NCBI GenBank assembly: GCA_936914905.1
Contig: CAKZGI010000351.1
Coordinates: 1 to 35,310, forward strand
Direction: 5' to 3'
DNA: 35,310 nucleotides
Origin: an uncultured Trichormus sp.
GTDB taxonomy: Bacteria > Cyanobacteriota > Cyanobacteriia > Cyanobacteriales > Nostocaceae
Shown here piece after piece: positions 16,647 through 26,155 of this stretch; within the stretch, counting starts at the first letter, position 1, and every line of letters starts with the position of its first letter. Made by a program: the position numbers and the translations under genes. The notes under the pieces were generated by a model that did no database searches, was not told where the DNA came from, and worked only from the letters and a program-made list of their open reading frames with translations.

Positions 16647-17495
16647 TTAAGTAGAGCCATTAACATTACCAGCAGTGTGATTTGGTTCTTCTTTAGAGAC
16701 AGATTCCGCAATCAACTCCTGAAACATATCTGTAGAATTAGCTGGGTCTACAAAGACAATTTTAGCATTATTACTTGCACCGAGTTTCTGACTAGCCTGT
16801 ACATAATCTTGAGCAACAAGATACCGAAGAATTTCTCTACTGTCAGGATGCGAACGTATGGCTTCACCGATAATTTGCATAGAAGTTTTAGTTCCTTCCG
16901 CTTTTTTAATTGCAGCTTGTCTTTCACCTTCCGCTTCCGAAATCAGGGCCCGTTTTTTTATTTCCGCAGCACGTTCTTCTTCCATTGACTTACGCACACT
17001 TTCAGGGGGTGTAATACTCTGAATATCTAACCGCATAATATCAATACCCCACTCCTTAGTAATTGGATTTAACTCGCTTAATAGAGACTTATCCATATTC
17101 GCTCTGGACATATTGGTATCTTCTAAGGTGTTCTGAGCGATAATTTCCCGTAGTGTAGTTGTGGTCAAATTAGATAGTGCCTGTTCCAGATTGTCAATTG
17201 CATAAAAGCTTTTTTCAATCTCTGTTATCCGCCAGTAAACAACAGCATCAACTTCTAAATAGATGTTATCTTTAGTGATCACATTTTGAGGCTTAATGTC
17301 TAAAACCTGCTCCCGTGTTGTATCCTCCATGACAATTTGGTCAATAAAAGGAACAATAAAGTTAAGACCTGGTTTAAGTTTCCGATGATACCTTCCCAAG
17401 CGTTCAACTAAAGCTTCATTACCTTGATTAATCTGTTTTGCAGATCCTAAAGCATAACCTATGAGTGCTAAGACTATAGCAATAATTGGCTCCAT
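16647..17495 (-). CDS. SPFH/Band 7 (stomatin/paraslipin-like) membrane protein
   Basis: I chose ATG 17495 over 17534 because AGGAG stands a few bases before it and the protein then starts with the expected membrane anchor (MEPIIAIVLALIGYALGS). The 282 residues follow the slipin pattern: INQGNEALVERLGRYHRKL, GLNFIVPFID, NVITKDNIYLEVDAVVYWRI, a Band 7 core to about 170 and a charged coiled coil (EEERAAEIKKRALISEAEGE). The last part resembles paraslipins (AQDYVQASQKL, NNAKIVFVDP). These proteins form large rings or cages on membranes and often work with membrane proteases. No NfeD or protease gene adjoins, so the partner is unknown. The C-terminal tail is short and polar. Confidence 0.92.
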   Translation of the reverse strand: MEPIIAIVLALIGYALGSAKQINQGNEALVERLGRYHRKLKPGLNFIVPFIDQIVMEDTTREQVLDIKPQNVITKDNIYLEVDAVVYWRITEIEKSFYAIDNLEQALSNLTTTTLREIIAQNTLEDTNMSRANMDKSLLSELNPITKEWGIDIMRLDIQSITPPESVRKSMEEERAAEIKKRALISEAEGERQAAIKKAEGTKTSMQIIGEAIRSHPDSREILRYLVAQDYVQASQKLGASNNAKIVFVDPANSTDMFQELIAESVSKEEPNHTAGNVNGST

Positions 17496-17907
17496 ATATG
17501 CTCCTATGTAGTGTTTACGAGAATTGAGTGTCAATAAGGTGTGATATTAGCTTTTCTTACCTGTAAGTCTAAATCTTTTGAGCTATTAAAGCACCCTGAT
17601 CAAAAGCTGCCAAAAAATAAACTTGTTAATAACTTTACCAAAAAATTCCCCATTCTTAATTATTAACTCTTAATCTCTCATCTTCGTAATTATGTGCTCT
17701 GAACCAAATAATATAGATACTTTATACATACAGAGGTACTACAGAGTAATCAGGAGTATACCTAAAAACATAAGAACTAGTACCGCTTGGCATAAATAAA
17801 CCAACCATTCAAAATCTCTGATAAGCTCATGCCGTATACATTTTGAATTTTTTTGGCGCAGCCTGCTGGAAGCACTATTTTGAATTCACGACGGTACTAG
17901 TATAAAT
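17496..17907. other. Non-coding region between the SWIM protein gene and the Band 7 gene
   Basis: No gene is visible. It contains the putative inverted-repeat element at 17776-17901 and must hold the promoter of the minus-strand Band 7 gene near 17500-17600. I see no clear terminator for the SNF2-SWIM operon apart from what the inverted repeat could provide. Confidence 0.5.
17776..17901. repeat. 126-bp stretch bounded by 10-bp perfect inverted repeats
   Basis: ACTAGTACCG (17776-17785) and CGGTACTAGT (17892-17901) are exact inverted copies. The inside is non-coding and contains GGCGCAGCCTGCTGGAAGCA, a sequence type that recurs between genes in Nostocales. It starts a few bases after the SWIM gene stop. 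It could be a MITE or a long-range hairpin; a single copy in the window does not decide this. Confidence 0.45.
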
Positions 17908-18759
17908 TCATCCACCCACATTCATTGCTGCTAAAACAGCCTTCTGACTAATGTCTTTGTAGACAGTTCGTAAATAATTTATAGTGACATCACCCACAGA
18001 TGAATTGCCTAAATTTTCTTCATCTTTAGCCAGAGGAATTGTACCCAAAATATCTAATACTGTCTCATTAAACGAAGGAATAATTACTACTAAAGAAGGT
18101 TCTAAAGGCTCATTATATTGCCAAAATTCATCCATTTTTATCGAATATTTATGTTGAGGAATTGACGATTGATGAGTATATTTTTCTTCTTGTATAACCC
18201 TTTCAGAAACTGAATTCATATTCTTAGTGGTGCGTAAATCTCGTAAATCGCTAATAATTTGTTCTTTCGTACGTCCCCGTAATTGAAATAAAACAAATGG
18301 GTCTTCACTAAAGCGATCGCCTAATTGATAATATACCGCACCAATATGTTTACAAGGTACTGCTTTATCAGGACAAGAACATTTACCGTGAACATCACCC
18401 AGAGTAAAAGGAAATAATGAAAGTCCGTTAGATGTAAACACTTCTTCTATATTTTGTGGCATTTCTCCTGCTAGTAACTTAGCCGCAAAGATTGACTTAT
18501 GGGACATCGTTTCAATCACATAACCCCACTCTTCATCACTAAAAGAGTCAAGAAAAAGAGAAACTTTATAAGGTTCTGCTTCACTACCTTGTACCCACGC
18601 TAAAAATTTCGCACCTTTAAACTCAATACTTAAAACATTCCCTTGTCTATAATAATTCCTAGCCCGTTCTAACCGCTTTTTAAATCTATAGGAATCTAGT
18701 AAATCTAGCCATCTTTGGGACCACCATTCTCTACTTGCTTGTAAGGTGAAATTAGTCAT
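17908..18759 (-). CDS. SWIM zinc-finger protein
   Basis: The 283-residue product has a SWIM zinc finger at residues 127-138 (CSCPDKAVPCKH), i.e. the CxC...CxH ligand set Cys127, Cys129, Cys136, His138. Before it lies a conserved region with REWWSQRW and RLERARNYYRQGNVLSIEF, typical of bacterial SWIM proteins. The C-terminal 100 residues are polar and less conserved. SWIM domains bind DNA or proteins. The gene overlaps the end of the SNF2 gene by four bases (ATGA, 18756-18759), so the two are translationally coupled and probably act together on DNA. No transposase or nuclease domain is present. Confidence 0.9.
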   Translation of the reverse strand: MTNFTLQASREWWSQRWLDLLDSYRFKKRLERARNYYRQGNVLSIEFKGAKFLAWVQGSEAEPYKVSLFLDSFSDEEWGYVIETMSHKSIFAAKLLAGEMPQNIEEVFTSNGLSLFPFTLGDVHGKCSCPDKAVPCKHIGAVYYQLGDRFSEDPFVLFQLRGRTKEQIISDLRDLRTTKNMNSVSERVIQEEKYTHQSSIPQHKYSIKMDEFWQYNEPLEPSLVVIIPSFNETVLDILGTIPLAKDEENLGNSSVGDVTINYLRTVYKDISQKAVLAAMNVGG

Positions 18760-21700
18760 TCTTCATCCTCATCAATTATGGCATTACGGTCAAGTAATAG
18801 TAAATTGCGTAGTTGGTCTGTATCTAATTCAGTTAACCATTCTTCACCAGCACCAACAACTTGTTCTGCCAATTGTTTTTTACTTTCAATCATGTCATTA
18901 ATTTTTTCTTCTAAAGTCCCAGTACACACAAATTTATGTACTTGTACATTCTTAGTTTGTCCAATTCTAAATACTCTATCTGTGGCTTGATTTTCTACAG
19001 CAGGATTCCACCATCTATCAAAGTGAAATACATGATTTGCCCTAGTTAAGTTTAAACCCACACCACCAGCTTTTAAAGAAACAATCATAATTGGTGGCCC
19101 TTGGGGGTCATTTTGGAAACGGTCAATCATTTCTTCACGTTGCTTTTTACTGGTGCTACCATATAAAAACAAGATTGCCCTACCTAGCTGCTTTTCTAAA
19201 TATGGTTTAAGTAATTTACCCCATTCAGCAAATTGGGTGAAAATTAAAGCGCGGTTTTCTTCTGCTAAAACTTCCTCTAACATTTCCTCTAGACGTTGTA
19301 ATTTAGCAGAATTGTGTTTTGCTAAACTTGATTCTTCCAAGTAGTGTGCAGGGTGATTGCAAATTTGTTTCAGCTTAATTAATAAAGCTAAAATCATTCC
19401 TCTGCGCTGTAAACCTTCCGCTGATTCAATCTCAACTAAAGATTCACCTACCAACTGTTGATATAGTTGCGCTTGTTCGGCAGTCAGTCCACAAAATACA
19501 GTCATTTCTTGCTTTTCTGGCAAGTCTTGAATAATTTGTTTATCAGTTTTCAAGCGACGCAAAATAAAAGGTTGTACCAAAGAACGTAACTGCATTAAAG
19601 AAGCCGTATCACCATATTTCTCAATGGGCATAGCAAACCGTCGTTGGAAAAACTGTTTATTACCCAAATAACCAGGGTTGAGAAAATCTAAAATTGACCA
19701 TAATTCCTGCAATCTATTTTCTACTGGTGTCCCTGTTAAAGCAATGCGAAATGTAGTTTCTAACTGTCTCACTGCCTGCGATTGTTTTGCATCTGCATTT
19801 TTGATATTCTGGGCTTCATCTAAAACAACTATCTGCCAATTCACAGTTTGTAATAATTTTATATCTCGTTGCACCAGTGAATAACTAGTAATTACTAAAT
19901 CGTATTTTTTAACTGTTTCTGTAAAGATTTTACCTTTGGGTCGTTTATCACCATGATGTTGTAAAACTTTGAGGGTGGGAGCAAATTTATTTACTTCTCT
20001 TTCCCAATTGCCTAAAACAGAAGTAGGGCAAACTAAGAGAGTTGGGTTTTCTAGTGCATCCTGTTCTTGAAGATGAAGTAGGAAAGCGATGAACTGGATC
20101 GTTTTACCCAGTCCCATATCGTCCGCAAGACAGGCACCCAAACCCCAACGTTCCAGAAAAGCCAACCAAGCTGCACCTCGTTCTTGATAAGGTCTTAATT
20201 GTCCGTGAAAATTGCTAGGAGTTGGTAAAGGTTGAATGTCTTGATTATTAGTTAAAGCCCCAACTAATTCTTGCAATGTACCAGAAGCCTCAAAACTAAC
20301 TACAGGTAGTTTTTCAATTACTTGAGTATCTCCTGTACTAATCCTTAAAGCATCTTCTAATGATAAAGATATCTTTTCTTTACGAGATGCGAAAAAATTT
20401 TGGGCAGTTTTAATATCTTGGGGATGCAGTTCAACCCATTCTTCATTAATTTCTACTAAAGGACTATTTAACGCTACTAATTGATCAAACTCAGCTTTAG
20501 AAATTGTCTGTCCACCAATTGCTAATTGCCACTGAAAATTTAACAAACTTTGTAAACTCAAACGTCCCTGTTTTTTCTTTGCTGTTTCGGCACTAATTTT
20601 TAATCCTAAGCGGTTAGCCCATCCTTCACGATTGGCTAAACTTGGTGGTAAAATTACTCCTAAACCTTTATCTTCTAACCTCCACGCTACAGATTTGATA
20701 AACTCATAAGCTTGCATGGGGGTGAGTTGGCAAAATTGCGGAGATTCAGTTTCTAAACTAGGAGCTATAACTGGATACAATCGAGAAGCTAAACCTAAAC
20801 CCCGTAAAAATGTTTCCTGGGGCTGTTCAATTGTCCGATTCTGATAAACTAATTTTTCTACAGGATACTTCCAAATAGTTGCTGCGTCTACTAAGAATTC
20901 AGAATCATCTGCTGCTTGGAGAAAATAAGCTAGTATCCAATCTGTTTTTTCTGACTTTGGAGGATGGAGTTGAAAACAGGTGCGAAATGAAGCTTTGCCT
21001 GTTAATTGATATTCTAAAGGTAGAATCCAAGCTTTGAGTGCAGCATCTAGTCTTTCCAATCCCATTGCATCGTCATTAATTTTATTAGATGCACCAGTTA
21101 AAGCCTGTAACCACTGCTGTACGGCTGGTGGTAAAGACATCATTAACCTATTTTCAATGGGAGATTGAGAAGCAAGCATATCCCGTATTTGGGCATCTAT
21201 GACGCTATTGAGAAATTTTAAAATTAATTCTTCTGGTGGTAATGGTAAATCAACTGCTAAATATTGCTGATTTTCACTCCTATTTTCTTGATAAGTACGA
21301 CAAATTAATGGCATTTTAGCAGCAAATTTTGCTACCCTAGTGGTATCTAAAGCACTGTCTAAAAGTACCTGCCATTCAGCAACTAAAGAACCATCTGCTT
21401 TTTTTTGAACTGTTGGTAAAAACTTAGATCGTGAGATTAAATCTAAACTCCAACGAGCTATTTGTACCCAGAAACATATATCTCCCCCCAAGAATGAGTT
21501 TTTTCCATCGGTTGAACTCAGTGGGAGAGAAGTTAGAAATTTTATGGCTGTGCTGGGTTGTAAATAAAAACCTTCTACTTTCCAAGGTTGTAAATATTGT
21601 GGAGTTTTTTTATCAACCCCTAAACTAGCAGAGTGTACTGGCGAAATTATGGCATTTTTACCGATAAAATTTGTTAATATAGCAATAATTTGGGTTGTAG

Positions 21701-21974
21701 TCAGGAGGTATGTTCCTGGTGTATCTTTACTTTTTTTAACTTTAGTTATGCTATTATTATCTGAGTAATATTGATTAATATCATTAGGCAATTTAAAATT
21801 ATTTGCTTCCAAGAATGCTTTCAATTCCTCCGGTATCATAGCCAAGGGGTTTGATGGCAATTCTGATAAAGTTATAAATTCTAAATTTATTTGGGAAGTT
21901 CGCCAAGTTTCTCCCCAAATAAATAAATAATTATTTTGATTTCTTAGTAACCAGCTACCGTGTAAAATTGACAT
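18756..21974 (-). CDS. SNF2-family DNA-dependent ATPase (bacterial HepA/RapA-like superfamily)
   Basis: This 1072-residue protein has an N-terminal half (1-570) with the SNF2-associated domain of bacterial members and a C-terminal SF2 motor. Motor motifs: ADDMGLGKTIQ (Walker A 621-625), LVCPTSVLGNWERE (Ia), DEAQ (719-722), LTGTPVENRLQELWS (III, from 746), FILRRLKTD, then lobe 2 with RALIFTQFAEW, VSLKAGGVGLNL and QATDRVFRIGQ (996-1006). Such enzymes translocate on double-stranded DNA and remodel bound proteins. They have no strand-separating activity. The partner is the coupled SWIM protein downstream. The frame is intact and starts at ATG 21974. Chromosome maintenance, transcription recycling and defence are all possible; the sequence does not choose among them. 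Confidence 0.95.
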   Translation of the reverse strand: MSILHGSWLLRNQNNYLFIWGETWRTSQINLEFITLSELPSNPLAMIPEELKAFLEANNFKLPNDINQYYSDNNSITKVKKSKDTPGTYLLTTTQIIAILTNFIGKNAIISPVHSASLGVDKKTPQYLQPWKVEGFYLQPSTAIKFLTSLPLSSTDGKNSFLGGDICFWVQIARWSLDLISRSKFLPTVQKKADGSLVAEWQVLLDSALDTTRVAKFAAKMPLICRTYQENRSENQQYLAVDLPLPPEELILKFLNSVIDAQIRDMLASQSPIENRLMMSLPPAVQQWLQALTGASNKINDDAMGLERLDAALKAWILPLEYQLTGKASFRTCFQLHPPKSEKTDWILAYFLQAADDSEFLVDAATIWKYPVEKLVYQNRTIEQPQETFLRGLGLASRLYPVIAPSLETESPQFCQLTPMQAYEFIKSVAWRLEDKGLGVILPPSLANREGWANRLGLKISAETAKKKQGRLSLQSLLNFQWQLAIGGQTISKAEFDQLVALNSPLVEINEEWVELHPQDIKTAQNFFASRKEKISLSLEDALRISTGDTQVIEKLPVVSFEASGTLQELVGALTNNQDIQPLPTPSNFHGQLRPYQERGAAWLAFLERWGLGACLADDMGLGKTIQFIAFLLHLQEQDALENPTLLVCPTSVLGNWEREVNKFAPTLKVLQHHGDKRPKGKIFTETVKKYDLVITSYSLVQRDIKLLQTVNWQIVVLDEAQNIKNADAKQSQAVRQLETTFRIALTGTPVENRLQELWSILDFLNPGYLGNKQFFQRRFAMPIEKYGDTASLMQLRSLVQPFILRRLKTDKQIIQDLPEKQEMTVFCGLTAEQAQLYQQLVGESLVEIESAEGLQRRGMILALLIKLKQICNHPAHYLEESSLAKHNSAKLQRLEEMLEEVLAEENRALIFTQFAEWGKLLKPYLEKQLGRAILFLYGSTSKKQREEMIDRFQNDPQGPPIMIVSLKAGGVGLNLTRANHVFHFDRWWNPAVENQATDRVFRIGQTKNVQVHKFVCTGTLEEKINDMIESKKQLAEQVVGAGEEWLTELDTDQLRNLLLLDRNAIIDEDEE

Positions 21975-22488
21975 ATTTCTTAGTGCAATATTTTTTATAT
22001 AAACAGAACAATATTGACTAGTATATTGAAAAATATTTTTGATGGAAGAATTTGGATTTAATAATCATAGATGATATAGATAACCTATTTTTATCTATTT
22101 GTACAATCATTGTAATAGAAATTTGCAGTTAAGTAATTAAGGCTTCATAATGGGATTCCTATTTGATTAGCACTTACGCCAAAACTCTCCTAAAATCTTA
22201 TTCCTCCGTATCATCTGCGTTCTTTGCAGTTAAATATTACGTAACTAGGTATATTATATATACCAATAAATTGTAATTATATTTACTTGTGGAGGTTCTT
22301 AGCGGTGACCAGATTTGCTCTTAACTGATGTTGGCTGAATCTATGGGATGATGATGTATATCATAATTTACTTGAACTTACTGAGCCAACCTTATTGATC
22401 TTTGTATTGAACAGAAGCCGTCTATATTCCATAAATGTTAGGATTGCCACAGAGAGAGAATAGTGTGCATAGAAGGAAAAAAAACTGA
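21975..22488. other. Divergent intergenic region between the SNF2 gene and pnp
   Basis: This 514-bp AT-rich region without genes must carry promoters for both directions. In the pnp leader, GTTGGCT (22330-22336) can pair with AGCCAAC (22384-22390) across 47 bases. A leader hairpin would fit the self-control of pnp known in enteric bacteria, but this stem is short and unproven. AAGGAAA before the pnp start serves as ribosome binding site. Confidence 0.5.
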
Positions 22489-24645
22489 ATGGCAGAAGTT
22501 GATAAGTCAATATCCTTTGATGGACGGGATATTCGGCTGAAGGTTGGATTGTTAGCCCCCCAAGCGGGTGGGTCGGTGTTGATAGAATCGGGGGATACTG
22601 CTGTTTTGGTGACTGCTACACGATCGCAAGCTAGAGAAGGCATAGATTTTCTTCCCCTCACTGTAGATTATGAAGAAAGATTGTATGCCGCTGGGAGAAT
22701 CCCTGGTGGTATCATGCGCCGAGAAGGTCGTCCACCAGAAAGAGCGATTCTCACCAGCCGTCTGATTGACCGTCCCCTACGTCCTCTATTCCCTTCATGG
22801 TTGCGGGATGATTTGCAAGTAATTGCTTTCACCCTGTCAATGGATGAGCAAGTACCGCCCGATGTGTTAGCTGTAACAGGTGCTTCTATTGCCACCCTGA
22901 TTGCCCAAATTCCCTTTAATGGGCCAATGGCGGCAGTTCGGGTAGGCTTAGTGGGTGATGATTTCATTATTAACCCCACCTATGCAGAAATTGAAGCGGG
23001 AGACTTGGACCTAATTGTCGCCGGTTCACCAGATGGTGTAATCATGGTGGAAGCAGGAGCCAATCAGTTGCCAGAGCGAGATATTATCGAGGCAATTGAT
23101 TTTGGTTATGAGGCAGTGCGGGATTTAATTCAAGCGCAGCTAGATTTAGTGGAAGAACTGGGTCTAAAAATTGTGCAAGAAGCACCACCAGAAGTAGACC
23201 AAACACTAGAAAACTATATTCGCGATCACGCAAGTGCTGAAATTAAAAAAATCTTGGCGCAATTTGCGTTAACCAAAACCGAGCGTGATGCAGCTTTAGA
23301 TGTTGTCAAAGATAGGATCAAAGCTGAAATAGAAGCTCTATCAGAAGAAGATCCAATTCGAGTAGCTGCTACGGCAAATAGCAAAGCCCTTGGTAATACC
23401 TTTAAGGACATTACCAAATATTTTATGCGCCGTCAAATCGTTGAAGACAAAGTGCGCGTGGATGGTCGCAAACTAGATCAAGTGCGTCCAGTTTCCTGCC
23501 AAGTTGACGTTTTACCCAAGCGGGTGCATGGTAGCGGTTTATTCAACCGGGGTCTAACCCAGGTCTTAAGTTGTTGCACTCTAGGCACACCTGGAGATGC
23601 CCAAAATCTTAACGACGATTTACAAGTAGATCAACATAAGCGTTACCTGCATCATTATAACTTCCCCCCATTCTCAGTTGGGGAAACCAAACCCATGCGT
23701 GCACCAGGAAGAAGAGAAATCGGACACGGGGCCTTAGCAGAAAGAGCAATTTTACCTGTGCTACCGCCAAAAGAACAATTCCCCTACGTCATCCGCGTAG
23801 TTTCGGAAGTGCTTTCTTCCAACGGTTCCACCTCCATGGGTTCAGTCTGCGGTTCTACCCTCGCTCTTATGGATGCGGGTGTACCTATTCTTAAACCTGT
23901 TAGCGGTGCAGCAATGGGCTTGATTAAGGAAGGTGACGAAGTGCGAGTCCTCACTGATATTCAAGGTATTGAAGACTTTTTGGGTGACATGGACTTCAAA
24001 GTAGCTGGTACTGACAGTGGTATCACCGCTTTACAAATGGATATGAAAATATCTGGTTTGTCCTTAGAAGTTATCGCCCAAGCGGTCCACCAAGCTAAAG
24101 CTGCCCGGTTACACATTCTCGACAAGATGCTCCAGACTATCGAAACCCCACGCCTGGAAACCTCACCTTTTGCCCCACGTCTGTTGACAATCAAGATTGA
24201 TCCCGACATGATTGGTCTAGTTATCGGACCGGGAGGTAAGACCATCAAGGGAATTACTGAGGAAACTGGTGCAAAAATTGACATTGAAGATGATGGAACA
24301 GTTACCATTTCCGCTGTTGATGAGGGCAGGGCGAAAAGGGCTAGAAACATTGTCCAAGGCATGACTCGCAAGCTGCATGAAGGTGATGTTTATGTTGGTC
24401 GTGTGACACGGATTATACCTATTGGTGCATTTGTGGAATTTTTGCCCGGAAAAGAAGGCATGATTCACATTTCTCAACTCGCTGACTATCGTGTCGGTAA
24501 AGTTGAAGATGAAGTAGCAGTTGGTGATGAAGTGATTGTCAAAGTGCGCGAAATTGACAATAAAGGTAGAATTAACCTGACACGCTTGGGTATACACCCA
24601 GATCAAGCAGCTGCGGCGCGGGAAGCTGCGGCAGTGAATCGTTAA
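22489..24645 (+). CDS. pnp: Polyribonucleotide nucleotidyltransferase (PNPase)
   Basis: The enzyme degrades RNA from the 3' end using phosphate and, in cyanobacteria, also adds heteropolymeric tails. At 718 residues it has all domains: first RNase PH core (from [14 protein letters not shown] to about 145), the helical linker, second RNase PH core (about 320-540, with [40 protein letters not shown] and [18 protein letters not shown]), a KH domain (from about 565, [11 protein letters not shown]) and an S1 domain (about 632-700, [18 protein letters not shown]). The catalytic acidic residues in the second core are in place. It starts at ATG 22489 behind AAGGAAA. It is monocistronic, with a hairpin and a terminator following. 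Confidence 0.97.
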   Translation: MAEVDKSISFDGRDIRLKVGLLAPQAGGSVLIESGDTAVLVTATRSQAREGIDFLPLTVDYEERLYAAGRIPGGIMRREGRPPERAILTSRLIDRPLRPLFPSWLRDDLQVIAFTLSMDEQVPPDVLAVTGASIATLIAQIPFNGPMAAVRVGLVGDDFIINPTYAEIEAGDLDLIVAGSPDGVIMVEAGANQLPERDIIEAIDFGYEAVRDLIQAQLDLVEELGLKIVQEAPPEVDQTLENYIRDHASAEIKKILAQFALTKTERDAALDVVKDRIKAEIEALSEEDPIRVAATANSKALGNTFKDITKYFMRRQIVEDKVRVDGRKLDQVRPVSCQVDVLPKRVHGSGLFNRGLTQVLSCCTLGTPGDAQNLNDDLQVDQHKRYLHHYNFPPFSVGETKPMRAPGRREIGHGALAERAILPVLPPKEQFPYVIRVVSEVLSSNGSTSMGSVCGSTLALMDAGVPILKPVSGAAMGLIKEGDEVRVLTDIQGIEDFLGDMDFKVAGTDSGITALQMDMKISGLSLEVIAQAVHQAKAARLHILDKMLQTIETPRLETSPFAPRLLTIKIDPDMIGLVIGPGGKTIKGITEETGAKIDIEDDGTVTISAVDEGRAKRARNIVQGMTRKLHEGDVYVGRVTRIIPIGAFVEFLPGKEGMIHISQLADYRVGKVEDEVAVGDEVIVKVREIDNKGRINLTRLGIHPDQAAAAREAAAVNR

Positions 24646-24654
24646 CACGATTAA

Positions 24655-24699
24655 GGATTTTAGATTTTGGATTAGGGATAAATCGCAAATCTAAAATCC
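24655..24699 (+). repeat. 13-bp stem hairpin after pnp
   Basis: GGATTTTAGATTT (24655-24667) pairs perfectly with AAATCTAAAATCC (24687-24699). It directly precedes the terminator hairpin and could stabilise the 3' end of the pnp mRNA. The AAAATCTAAAATCC type of sequence is also a common Nostocales intergenic repeat. Confidence 0.6.
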
Positions 24700-24738
24700 G
24701 CGATGCCTTTTACAACAGGCATCGCTGTATGATTTTTT
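24700..24738 (+). terminator. Rho-independent terminator of pnp
   Basis: GCGATGCCT (24700-24708) and AGGCATCGC (24717-24725) form a 9-bp GC-rich stem with an eight-base loop. A run of six T follows at 24733-24738 after seven intervening bases. Confidence 0.75.
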
Positions 24739-24918
24739 AATTATTTATGAATATACTCAATTAACTGGCGGTTACGTAAACTAAACCTACCCATCCTATA
24801 TTAATGGTTTATTTTGCGTAATAGCACAGCGGCAGATGAAATCAATCGCACTAAATTACCGAGAATTTAAAGATGAGATTTTGATTATAAAATAGCAAAA
24901 ATTAGAGGCGAGTAAGAT

Positions 24919-25153
24919 ATGGCTACTATAGAAGAAATTACTATCTAAGTGCCGTCACATATTGTAGAAGCCTATCACAAAGGAAGAACAAGAACAAATT
25001 CAACTCAAATTTGCATCAATTATGCAGTTAAAAGTTTTAAATTATAGACAAGATGCTGTGCAACTTCTCAGAAACATTATGGATGAAGTTAGTAGAGAAG
25101 TACAAGCCCAAGGTTTAACTCCTGAGATTTTAGACTCTATTTTACAAAATTAA
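24919..25153 (+). pseudogene. Antitoxin-like small gene, broken
   Basis: ATG 24919 begins MATIEEITI and meets TAA at 24946 (codon 10). The original continues VPSHIVEAYHK. After a frameshift near 24980 it reads EEQEQIQLKFASIMQLKVLN and ends EVQAQGLTPEILDSILQN at 25151. The pattern 'VPxxIAxAY...EEQ...GLTPEILxSIL' is that of short cyanobacterial antitoxins that usually precede PIN-domain toxin genes. No toxin ORF follows; the next 220 bp are empty up to the DUF3146-like gene. The assignment rests on remembered family patterns. Confidence 0.55.
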
Positions 25154-25377
25154 GATTAGCGATCGCAGCATCCTATTTAACCACTTAAGTTACTGCACAT
25201 ACAACGTAAATTTAATACATTAAATACTACATTAATTTCCTTTCCACAACCAGCAACATCCGCAAAAAATGAGAGCTTTTCCTTCCCTACCAATTTGTCA
25301 ATTTCAGAGATTTTTGGTACATAAAGATTAAGTAACCTACATGGTTGGCTTTTATCCTATACTTGACATCCAGCATA

Positions 25378-25641
25378 GTGAGTGCTAAACGTCTACCAGA
25401 AACTACCGCCCACGTCAGAATCACCCGCCAATCTTGGCAACATGGCTTTCTTGAAGGTGATGTCAGCGCCGGCGATTTTGAATGGCATTTTGAATGGCAT
25501 TTTCGGCGGGGAGAGCTTTCTGTCAAGCCTTCCCAGGGTCGGGCTTTAATTAAGGAACCTCTTGGCCGCTTCTTGGAAAAACAAGATTACCAGTTGGAAC
25601 CAGGGGGAGACTATGCTTTTACAATTCGAGCAGAATTGTAA
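25378..25641 (+). CDS. DUF3146-like conserved cyanobacterial protein
   Basis: I start at GTG 25378 (VSAKRLPETTAHVRITRQSW); the frame runs on to 25345 but those residues look unrelated. The 87-residue product has alternating strands (FEWHFEWHFRRGELSV) and the conserved KEPLGRFLE and LEPGGDYAFTIRAEL, which I associate with DUF3146, a family restricted to cyanobacteria. There is no signal peptide or membrane segment. It converges with the RNase H-fold gene, whose stop lies 11 bp away. Function is unknown. The EWHF-EWHF repeat appears natural for the family. Confidence 0.75.
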   Translation: MSAKRLPETTAHVRITRQSWQHGFLEGDVSAGDFEWHFEWHFRRGELSVKPSQGRALIKEPLGRFLEKQDYQLEPGGDYAFTIRAEL

Positions 25642-25652
25642 TTAGTCAGCTG

Positions 25653-26090
25653 TCAGTTCTCAGTGAGACTCTTGCAAGTTAAGCGGTTGAGGTAGCGTTC
25701 AATTAACAGAATAGCCACAATATCATCTATCGGTCTTGGTGGCTGTCGCATACCTTTGGGTAAGAGTTTAGTAAGTCCTTTTGGTGGGAACATCTGCCAA
25801 TACCGATCGCGTGCTTCCAAAGTTGTATAACGCTCATCTATTAAAATAATATTTAGGGCATCTGTTAATTCCTGATTTAGCTGCTGTTTCCATTTCTTGC
25901 CGGTAGTTTGGTCGCCGATGACAATTAAGGAAATAGGAAACTTTTGCCGTAGTATCTCAATGTGAGCGATTGCATCATTCGCAGGGACTACTTGATGATC
26001 ATACAGTTGCCGATCCACCCCCATCACAGCTACACCACATTTATCTCGACCGGGATCAAACCCTAAAATTGCTGGTTGTGTATTAGTCAT
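25653..26090 (-). CDS. RNase H-fold protein related to RuvC/YqgF resolvase-type nucleases
   Basis: The 145-residue product starts with a typical RNase H-fold first strand, AILGFDPGRDKCGVAVMG, with an Asp (residue 12) in the metal-binding position. It continues with FPISLIVIGDQTTGKKW, then LIDERYTTLEARDRYW with the Glu, and PIDDIVAILLIERYL with the last acidic site. These are the spacings of the YqgF/RuvC group, but it differs from the YqgF paralogue that processes pre-16S rRNA. In cyanobacteria it tends to follow the DUF3084 gene, as here (65 bp apart, same strand). A nucleic-acid function is likely; the substrate is unknown. No clear ribosome binding site precedes ATG 26090. Confidence 0.8.
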   Translation of the reverse strand: MTNTQPAILGFDPGRDKCGVAVMGVDRQLYDHQVVPANDAIAHIEILRQKFPISLIVIGDQTTGKKWKQQLNQELTDALNIILIDERYTTLEARDRYWQMFPPKGLTKLLPKGMRQPPRPIDDIVAILLIERYLNRLTCKSLTEN

Positions 26091-26130
26091 TGGAAAAAGG
26101 GAACAGGGAAGAGGCAGGAGTTTTTTAATC

Positions 26131-26151
26131 TTTAATTTTTAATTTTTAATT
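26131..26151. repeat. TTTAATT heptamer array
   Basis: Three exact TTTAATT units stand in tandem, followed by a T run, between the DUF3084 gene and the RNase H-fold gene. On the minus strand this is an A-rich spacer ending just upstream of the second gene. Confidence 0.75.
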
Positions 26152-26155
26152 TTTT

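Noticed and set aside
25345-25641. 12-bp tandem duplication (EWHF-EWHF) in the DUF3146-like gene as another member of the duplication series
   Set aside because: Family members, as I recall them, also have two such motifs in a row (EWHFQWHF type), so this is probably ancestral.
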